Source: Comamonadaceae bacterium (GTDB lineage Bacteria; Pseudomonadota; Gammaproteobacteria; Burkholderiales; Burkholderiaceae_C). Taken from it: 20,902 nucleotides of DNA. The notes beneath the pieces were generated by a model. The model was not told the DNA's origin and did no database searches. It was given only the letters and a program-made list of their open reading frames with translations. Location: positions 1 through 20,902 of the forward strand of contig CANCCF010000062.1 in NCBI GenBank assembly GCA_947374485.1, read 5' to 3'. This document shows, one piece after another, positions 20,701 through 20,902 of the stretch. Each line of letters starts with the position of its first letter. Position 1 is the first letter of the stretch. The position numbers and the translations under genes are program-made.

Positions 20701-20810
20701 ATGCCCAGGAAGAAAGCCAGGGCCCCATCGTGCCGCCAGGATGCGCCCACACGCAGGCGTGTGTAGACCGAAGGCGTGCTTGGATGAACGCCGGTGCGTG
20801 ACTGCTGCAT
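2745..20810 (-). CDS. Giant TpsA exoprotein: LktA-like filamentous adhesin, 6021 residues
   Basis: This is a predicted secreted surface fibre of a two-partner secretion system. Signal peptide residues 1-48 have a long Arg/His-containing N-region and a hydrophobic core (LAFFLGMELLFVPGVV), with likely cleavage at VQA48. The TPS domain (about 49-290) has DGRTATTVSTIANVTTVTTQT, NNLINLV and the hallmark N138-P139-N140-G141; in my recollection this is the type seen in LktA-family filamentous adhesins. A module array follows, consensus T.ASIG..A.V then G.L.L.A, a Ser/Thr/Ala stretch and KVG.GAAVAVN. From about residue 3460 the protein is classical beta-helical sequence with three inserts and ends in a Pro-rich tail. 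The six cysteines seen are paired at 3453/3460, 4359/4363 and 4851/4857. It is very Ala, Gly, Ser, Thr and Val rich. ATG 20810 is preferred over TTG 20828 because AGGGGG lies 5 nt before it. No frameshift or CDI-type VENN/toxin end was seen. Adhesion or biofilm function is a family inference. Confidence 0.95.
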   Translation of the reverse strand: MQQSRTGVHPSTPSVYTRLRVGASWRHDGALAFFLGMELLFVPGVVQAVTPIVTDGRTATTVSTIANVTTVTTQTLSNTNAFNSFKTFGVASGTVTNLVVPSGANNLINLVSDQRTDVYGMLNAIKDGKVGGNVWFVNPNGFLIGASGVVNVGSLNLSTPTVAFANGFFQLPGTPDAASVTQLLNRTEPRNNAASIVVDGKINALEGIALGAGTVSVSAGGALFSGAHFVSNTPDFSDVVNNNGIAVTNGVVVAGGRILIVADQDVAVSGSLVALDGDVSLSATQAQGGKASITLSQATVKGTSVHLQASSERVDLAPAAGVLSGVDTSEAQASIVVDSSSIEASQGAISLDATARINVAATSYIPVAVLRSNASASVDVKGSSHLSTTGGNASLSATSEVSSRATPTSTQLQLAGDAMVAVSKVNSDASVHLGGTTIANIDGTLSLGTRNTVVTQQVADALASGTGSSGGAVVALSIIHASSTATVDGQADIASAKGLDISAQSTNTAELTARAAAQGAEQDAAGSSQSAQTLKSYEADTNTGDSGSSGSGVKVAGAVAVSDLVNTTLATIASSTLAHIAGAATLSSAATNSASITADASTASGKAGVAVAVGVNLAKSSNLANVAQNLSAQSLHVSALMAPGSALNQFSTTVSSGASGSGKVGIAGAVAVNALDLSSMASLASGVDVNIAAGDSGKVVLLAENFSSSSAAATPGAAITGGAKLGVGASVATNVVSNRAVAQLGSDATLENATGLSLGASGQDLVTTSAEAGSTGGVSITPVAAINLVHNTTSALIASGTTLVVNGDVVLQAEQTASTTATATGSTQGSDAAIGAAVAVNQVVDTVRASTARSIDTSQAVFGGAVGFVANGASTSSASAVAGATGGNADDTAGQTDAGTGQQQDASVDDKVGKQMGAGSSVQQSNGVGDSAEQSSSSQDAADKPSASTSEGKLSVAAAVSVNLQTSSAMATVPAAANLGDLFIHAKGALTLSASNNTDGAASADGNTVGSTAKVGIGAGVAINLVKSRNEASIGSKAQVTASGVALEAVMTQLTQQDGSSDLANTLAATAKSGAGAGKVGLAGSLALNIADTSSQAVIYSGAEVAAGSGALSLHAIDTTQVSGQAVPADAGGVTSGNLGIGASVNVNIIANRATAELQDAATLTGSGSVDLYAEGTYAVGAEAEAGAAGGIAVTPALALNMVSNSTTARLGTGTALQGSAAVAVVAKQSSSTTTSAKGSAQGEKAAIGAAVGIVLLNDVTTASVERNIQSTGAVTVSAQSSSASTNTASASAMGGKSTEEADGGSEDASVDDKIGKQLGSAEATQSSSNVGSQDQKSSTSSAGAGKKSASSDEGKVAVAAAVAVNIVSSKTSAKIADGLTVQAGAALALSATSNTDSSAISDGTTVGSTAKVGIGAAVSVNQVAATNEASIGQNAHITAQGASLAATMNVIPADATNPVDSTNTIRAEARSGAGSGKVGIAASLALNLGSTSSQALVSDGATVDVGGALGLSAQDNSKYVAIAAPVESPDPATGSSSGKVGLGASVAMNLVTSVSRARIGSDTQVSNASDITLSASTQSDTQTDATAGGTAGKMAFDAAVAVATLQQTTDASIASGSDPILASGNVDLSATSSGSHTATTAGTAKAGSVAVGAAVGVITSDSTTTASLDRDVSAGGNLDLTATSDRAYDATATASAGGSQAEDTYTQNKSQADSSTSSKALQGNQNSTTNQGTSGKSKVNVAAAAGVVAIADQVSAAVTAGHTVHSGTASPAGSMAITAINHSNFSAHGSGEAVDATAKVGIAVGVGIAIVNNSTSASIGAGSQVQSPGGLALQALSTQNTQGAYRTRMAAEGLAGAGGSKVGVAGAFAVVDSNAETRAEVGADSVIASGAVSIDADNTSNLSAKAWAGSTGQVGVGAAVATVISSNHYTAALGAGTQVTGSSLDITATNHKFSPTPFSLDLGNLADLSDADSIKAKIVGSGSLTDQLAQGKLLGGGNYYTEAAAGSAGDKVAVAGAFAVSVFEDVTEASIGAGATVDVGAGALKLGSSNDTVARSLAGGIGAGGKVGVGISSSDVASTNVTRSHIDAGVTVTHAGSIAVDASNKLDVEVVGIAAGVAQNVGVGGVATVITLDNQVEAFVAHSGTTVLNTSGAFEAVATNTIVGLNIATGLSAAGTVGVGAVAAVNTVGTDAGHQFTTHAYVGDGVTLNADGHASVTATAAEDLTTFAIAGAVGGSAAVGGAAVANVLNTDTRAYLGANAKLNQSNVLFGQGVALAASDSTDLLNVVVGVAASGSAGVGASADVDIITKTTQASVGTGAWVGTLGNFEAKAASTEDFSSFAMGLGLGGSAGLAGSAAVYAVSPTTLASLGDNATLRAFGSAVIAADDSSALNLVAGSVAGGGSAAIGAAVGLSVFDKVTRASVGDGANVDVLGNGNAVSAENGDMAIQFGALVAGSGQVQSQDVKPQAAASATPPSNTIGKRNAMQGLTGTRSATPVSTGLQGLAVTASNRDKVESFSVTGAAGGSAAVTLGGNVAVLNTDTEASLGASAKINQQSIGQANAAQSVRLAAGSDQYHLGLAGAASAGGAAAIGAGADVVVASNTVKALIQANAQVKAQRDVQVLAHGQEQFFEMGAGLSAASSVAIAGSVSVISISDTTYARIEGGTGTTTQVQAGGNVQVVAADDTEADLVAGAAAAGFGVAGFGVAVGVSSINKDTQASVGDYAVVSAAGNNAAAAFLGFVPGSALGVASESTQAAMHGLQVQATSSEDLFEVSASGAGGLYVAASGAVTVSTVNSNTRAAIGDHAQINTANASGQDVNVTARNVLTSEVFTGSAAVGGLGGGLAGGFDVFTAKNNTQASIGNDAQVFAGRDVLVNALSDATLSSTSISASGALLAGIAGGVSVYSVGDKLGADAQSRLESGGNARSEADSQAQDSTVTGLLSGSSDARVSATSNRAQALRAAVSTDSASSGTPAAGNTASIGSNTAVLAHRNIAVNARGNLDFDAKAGAASAGALGLGAGIGIANFSLNNRASIGASSALTADADVSVRASLDESAKSLAFAGSFGIVAADAAVSSLSDNGVTSASLGSGVQVHKAANVVVDASDVRTLQAQSLGASAGALAVGASVAETDIQGSTSAHVGAGSNIGGGLQDAVGSLRVSADSRDNATSSTMAAAGGLSAAASGSAATATVAPVVSAYVDDGSTVTLSGQATVQARAAVGASADAEGVNVSGGVAIGASVALANAQPQVSAYLGKNTRLSASGLDVTATQALPDSLIGFDHLLRTQTVHGVSVLARASGASGGVLAGVVATEAEANFGSVGTPVSVTAQVGDGSILNVSGALDVKASDTSSQQAESTGLALGFVALGSNDAFARSNTSTLASLGSNVVVAGANVGGTQQMAGQLAIEALGSDTNRAASVSGTGGIVAGSAASANTFEKSNTVASIADSSCGDATFSCGIMTDDFRMEANHTTDYNSKVDSTQASLAGASGAINSHSVDSVVQVNVGADTNVTAGSAALDATNATHKFWWGQSTDADSNAIADAADWNVNSGSGGLLNLPAGSTQTTLKQQTAVNVGHDALFHITLPASGVGAFSIDANNAIVYYDKTKLDSGGAIALAESRTVLNAGTDATPISANVNLADNARVSADSGDINIGSHTDAQIDVRAVANAYGLAGAPSGQAYIYYTGKDTTSLAANALLLAVDAAHGAINVSAGENSAQQASAIRAHSAVNLWNKTAVPIDTTPDAQTIVKQDDKVSLAATSNILAAGDIGLNADRGAIDVSAVGVGKDLYREVIGAIASAVGIDASLDIKGGYAPSPSGQAQVDVNGSVLSGLLRKSATQIDAVVQSPTFDANGVLTSVSWSVTYAPIASAGNAALALDPNSGSATSPSNPYITYVSEANGVTNTQVDSGSLLQARLNLLRDLQKQYAADPVANAAYASEISFIVAKLGSQGIGQTSSPLTQRGAAALDAAGSASDVLISRDATQPAAQALITGDFAASSTAGQIGAVGQLKNDYASIVKNDSDILVDLLALSNTPANLTTPTVSAYESLKTNTTLADKRFIDLKDAATSIGNLAYQVETTTPGTYQQVAGTGYLGQTQSAMRNIGVLALSRTATTGIGDLSSNVSLLANNLGFIRDADIALLSATNDIYTSLKQVWTDQGSLATAWGNTSNDTQRLTAITGFRGTNHPTTGLLSHFDVATAGSAASVISTNTALVTTAASTVADSARTVPGLSNAPPSPGQQTQLTLPDIAVKLGNVNVKADVLSGTGSLKAPGDAKIWILNHSPASMQIGNLTVDASGGNVRLDGFLINSREDILRFNPSYTGATPSIVSRENGLAGAPEIRITSTYDPGAICLTDCTGVTEAALLIPAQAPDLTLGYRTNATENTKVVSNPNGSVNVRSAAGDIFVDGSITAGSVSIQADNGDFVQQYVNGFDSVAGDPSNNVQGGAGVLAPGNSTQPGKGIVANGNVFISARYLNINGLVQSGIADYQLNIPAEADMRFTKFADRGNPNATQYTLAQVNTPGSTDTFDLVLADGSGTTPSTTFTAIGATYVANSGVITMASSVAVHGGNITLFGQIFNTADGASGGTGQLNVLDGFGQISVTNNSNMQVALKSLDTGADPGNTGRGSVGIIDITDVQGVRVVTDAATGKQVATMDAIHTVISRDQGKMTVQQTGYWNTDGSFNTGELSSFATGASALNAAQRVTTDLTPAVGGRSGAYDPQAGLRYVYTNGKDTSTEYTWRIKGPSFLGSNSLNLAPTGKDVSRTSGPDVLSNAPLDNGIYMSYTAPVGTTTHANGLSQDVAMTGSSLAPGSVSHTSTEANVGLAVTHKTADVYTLTDQWNNCNWWTLCILSDYTQIWNEKVAATTVTTNSVKADYPIQIHFLGADTASLTVTSKNAPVTLLQGSLLNNRNGDASFDVKGLNASGGSLIDTKNLAITSQGSVGSDGAPLKVRLSGALTAAVSNGNLAVNAVNGALKVARVSATGDSVLGTGGRVVLKAQDDVYGDVGNLVSGERIEITSANGAIGGIAGNANAHEALNVAPGYTADLGSQRFYGLKAEAAGDIGIDVQTSNPDNTAGHLLVDQVVSHGGNVQLKAPGQILDNNPDFTIDSRNWSELLGFWGSVNLQADAANAAKVEKALQAYEAGRTAQYVLQAGQVPGLDAQALARGQYAAVLKAANPGWTVAQVDTQVLAAEAAGTLPTPSSNPKAGFVYVASAAERAAQSQGSTWTDTQLAVGLNPGLLKNITDTNPVIKKANVSGRKVSLVAGMSIGSTLPSSSPEAVVINIAQANAHPENLTDKEKVALATAEFSDFDFSVPGQLTIRQRLPVNFDASQGLSATVRENADPAGLLTAHIKDTDLGNAYLATLGKAYVKSISVDGELRLKAKGSIYAVDPAQTSITAGDLILEASNGSIGGNEAGSSPLRVRVVTDRNATTDSYGSLTARASGAVNLEETGDMAIGGIFSRDAITVTSLTGSVLNAHPQTNTGLVLLGGTVDLSAPEGSIGDIAGDAPVAVGSNVGTPLSGLIQAQARDTVYLKGPVKVGVGSNFDLGPVDGAGDAISAGGEVKLLAEGNASIHGRVVTNGDVDINVAGTLTLDGPLVVPAAAIHTTAGNVRIVANSLVMQDQATLRADLGTIRFDTVDDAIITGISTDNATAQAVIGNSSNGRILDGGDTALDVQANQAGAGMALTAQKGVGTAKVRADGSIDSSATDALELDVANVQGIAITGGLNMTSQGLLTVSSATAPGDIVLSGAAGVVANVVSSAGGSVNINSANGGIVVQSVQSPTSVTLTAKQGIQAAAIHSGGFVGLSGSDISATVFNDSANGMQAAVSGPDGSAAQSVDLELVNPNAIVFNGFHADVAQLRVVGQGSVAVAGGVVGTRMTVSNPSTTLVIDSRNNGLEDADVKLYAPLHDVNFQLQGTHVVTSNFVLEKKPEFMTDGPGGRDVTVVDMIVKELAKVQVRPGPQAPMASAGFAGQPVQYSGMPMQLEGDALSPPVFTDPSKTEPEVSIP
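2748..2900 (-). other. Proline-rich C-terminal tail of TpsA (residues about 5971-6021)
   Basis: The last 51 residues contain ten prolines and three methionines and lack the beta-helix pattern. They begin V-R-P-G-P-Q-A-P and end T-E-P-E-V-S-I-P. A short mixed segment with DVTVVDMIVKELAKVQV precedes them. The position suggests a cell-proximal anchor or a release-control end, by loose analogy with Pro-rich regions of other TpsA proteins. There is no cysteine pair here, so HMW1-type disulfide tethering is not supported. Confidence 0.5.
5060..5412 (-). other. Helix-rich insertion in TpsA (residues about 5134-5250)
   Basis: The beta-helix pattern stops and the sequence becomes rich in Ala, Glu, Gln and Leu, with probable helices (AAKVEKALQAYEAG, ALARGQYAAVLKAANPGWTV, AQVDTQVLAAEAAGTL). 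It then runs through TWTDTQLAVGLNPGLLKNIT and returns to beta-type sequence at GRKVSLVAGMSIGS. In my recollection, LktA-family exoproteins carry a related insert before this return, so it may be a family domain. Its role is not known to me. Confidence 0.45.
6150..6790 (-). other. Aromatic-rich, cysteine-bearing segment of TpsA (residues about 4674-4887)
   Basis: This stretch lacks short beta-helix periodicity and is rich in Tyr and Trp (GYWNTDGSFNTG, GLRYVYTNGKDTSTEYTWR). It ends with the most aromatic part of the protein, W-N-N-C-N-W-W-T-L-C, with Cys 4851 and 4857. It looks like a folded domain on the side of the fibre. A binding function is a guess from composition and position only. Confidence 0.4.
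8100..9075 (-). other. Large helix-rich insertion in TpsA (residues about 3913-4237)
   Basis: Strong predicted helices replace beta-helix sequence: SLLQARLNLLRDLQKQYAAD, ANAAYASEISFIVAKLGS, LKNDYASIVKNDSDILVDLL, YESLKTNTTLADKRFIDLKD and AALLSATND-like segments up to STVADSARTVPGL. A Pro/Gln-rich link (APPSPGQQTQLTLP) joins it back to beta-type sequence. At about 325 residues it is the largest break in the fibre and could be a coiled-coil hairpin or receptor-binding module. The assignment is by eye from residue pattern. Confidence 0.45.
10431..10454 (-). other. First cysteine pair of TpsA (C3453-x6-C3460)
   Basis: The sequence is S-C-G-D-A-T-F-S-C-G. It lies close to the end of the long module array and may form a small disulfide loop after secretion. 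The other two pairs are C4359-x3-C4363 (7722-7736) and C4851-x5-C4857 (6240-6260). I saw no other cysteine in the 6021 residues. Confidence 0.7.
14778..15596 (-). repeat. Fourth, shortened TpsA super-repeat (273 residues)
   Basis: It starts at Lys1739 of KVNVAAAAGVV and runs to the next anchor, K2012 of DKVAVAGAFAVSVF. It keeps the ATAKVGIAVGVG and GGSKVGVAGAFAV modules but lacks the later ones. It ends in a different linker (FSPTPFSLDLGNLADLS, LTDQLAQGKLLGGGNYYTEA) in place of the Ser/Gln-rich one. Confidence 0.55.
15597..16745 (-). repeat. Third TpsA super-repeat (383 residues) with polar linker
   Basis: It runs from Lys1356 of KVAVAAAVAVN to Lys1739. The order of modules matches the second copy: GSTAKVGIGAAVSVN, GSGKVGIAASLALN, SSGKVGLGASVAMN, TAGKMAFDAAVAV, then AVGAAVGVITSDSTTTAS. 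Its linker (15597-15719, residues 1698-1738) starts after an A-x-x-G-G boundary and is rich in Ser, Gln, Asn and Thr, but lacks the DASVDDK motif of the two earlier linkers. Confidence 0.7.
16746..17954 (-). repeat. Second TpsA super-repeat (403 residues) with conserved linker motif
   Basis: It runs from Lys953 of KLSVAAAVSVN to Lys1356. Module order is GSTAKVGIGAGVAIN, GAGKVGLAGSLALN, SGNLGIGASVNVN, AGGIAVTPALALN, then AAIGAAVGIVLLNDVTTAS. The linker (16746-16928, residues 1295-1355) contains D1308-ASVDDKIGKQL-G1320 at 16851-16889, followed by Ser/Gln/Lys-rich sequence. Confidence 0.75.
17955..19151 (-). repeat. First TpsA super-repeat (399 residues) with conserved linker motif
   Basis: It runs from Lys554 of VKVAGAVAVSD to Lys953. 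Module order is GKAGVAVAVGVN, GSGKVGIAGAVAVN, GAKLGVGASVATN, TGGVSITPVAAIN, then AAIGAAVAVNQVVDTVRAS, parallel to the second copy. The linker (17955-18155, residues 886-952) contains D905-ASVDDKVGKQM-G917 at 18060-18098. A linker at about 19152-19272, just before this copy, has the same polar character but no such motif. Confidence 0.75.
19941..20666 (-). other. TPS secretion domain of TpsA (residues about 49-290)
   Basis: The domain that TpsB POTRA motifs recognise starts right after the signal peptide (V49-T50-P51). Visible features are DGRTATTVSTIANVTTVTTQT, NAFNSFKTFGV, NNLINLV, GGNVWFVNPNGFLIGASGVV (NPNG at 20388-20399) and NVGSLNLSTPTVAFANG. The downstream limit is approximate. Confidence 0.85.
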
Positions 20811-20815
20811 GGATG

Positions 20816-20821
20816 CCCCCT
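20816..20821 (-). promoter_or_regulatory. Shine-Dalgarno sequence for TpsA
   Basis: AGGGGG sits 5 nt before the ATG at 20810. It lies inside the six extra codons of a longer reading that would begin with TTG at 20828, which has no comparable purine run at proper distance. This decides the start. Confidence 0.7.
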
Positions 20822-20902
20822 GAACCAAGTCGCCAAGGCACTGCGAGCCAACCCCGCCCCCTTGAAAACCTGTTTATTTTTGGTGAGTCAATGTACCAGC
20901 GC
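20822..20902 (-). promoter_or_regulatory. Leader region of the TPS operon with a weak promoter candidate
   Basis: The region has an AT-rich patch (CAAAAATAAACAGGTTTTCAAG on the - strand, in two parts) between GC-rich flanks. TTGACT (20886-20891) is a fair -35, but 18 bp away the best -10 is TTTCAA (20862-20867), matching only half of the consensus. No operator repeat is visible, and the window ends before any upstream gene or further regulatory DNA. Confidence 0.3.

Noticed and set aside
2745..20810. HMW1-type glycosylated adhesin with C-terminal disulfide tether, or RGD-dependent adhesin
   Set aside because: No HMW1C-like glycosyltransferase gene is in the window, the cysteine pairs are internal and not terminal, and no RGD was seen in the protein.
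20811..20828. TTG at 20828 as the TpsA start
   Set aside because: The ATG at 20810 has AGGGGG at 5 nt, while the TTG lacks a good SD and would place that SD inside the coding region.

Overview
The window is high-GC DNA (roughly mid-60s % by eye) from a proteobacterium. The stomatin-like protein at the left end looks like those I remember from Burkholderiales, Comamonadaceae in particular (Rhodoferax/Acidovorax-like). That placement is from memory of protein sequence, not from a search. No rRNA, tRNA, CRISPR array, insertion sequence or attachment site was seen.

Left end, + strand (1-1064): the last 42 codons of an NfeD-like membrane protein, followed 25 bp later by a complete QmcA/paraslipin-type SPFH protein. 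NfeD plus stomatin is a common housekeeping pair thought to act in membrane microdomain or membrane-protein quality control.

Rest of the window, - strand (20810 down to 1093): one two-partner secretion (type Vb) locus. The first gene, about 18 kb and 6021 codons, encodes a giant exoprotein (TpsA) whose N-terminus resembles the LktA-family filamentous adhesins. The second encodes its outer-membrane transporter (TpsB, FhaC/ShlB family). The TpsA stop and TpsB start overlap as ATGA, so the two are probably translationally coupled. TpsA should cross the inner membrane by Sec with a 48-residue signal peptide, engage the TpsB POTRA domains through its TPS domain, thread through the TpsB barrel and fold as a very long beta-helical fibre on the cell surface. 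The TPS pair is convergent with the SPFH gene, with only 28 bp between their stops.

Inside TpsA the order is: signal peptide; TPS domain (about residues 49-290); a long stalk of several dozen short modules (about 54-62 residues in the stretch measured); within the first part of that stalk, about 400-residue super-repeats separated by polar Ser/Gln/Asp linkers, two of which share a conserved 13-residue motif; a distal beta-helical region interrupted by three non-beta-helical insertions (about residues 3913-4237, 4674-4887 and 5134-5250); and a short proline-rich tail. Only six cysteines were seen, in three close pairs. The 18-kb frame is intact, which argues that it is functional.

The codon-aligned strand opposite tpsA carries very long open frames (one over 2000 codons). 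These follow from near absence of TTA, CTA and TCA codons in tpsA and are not called as genes.
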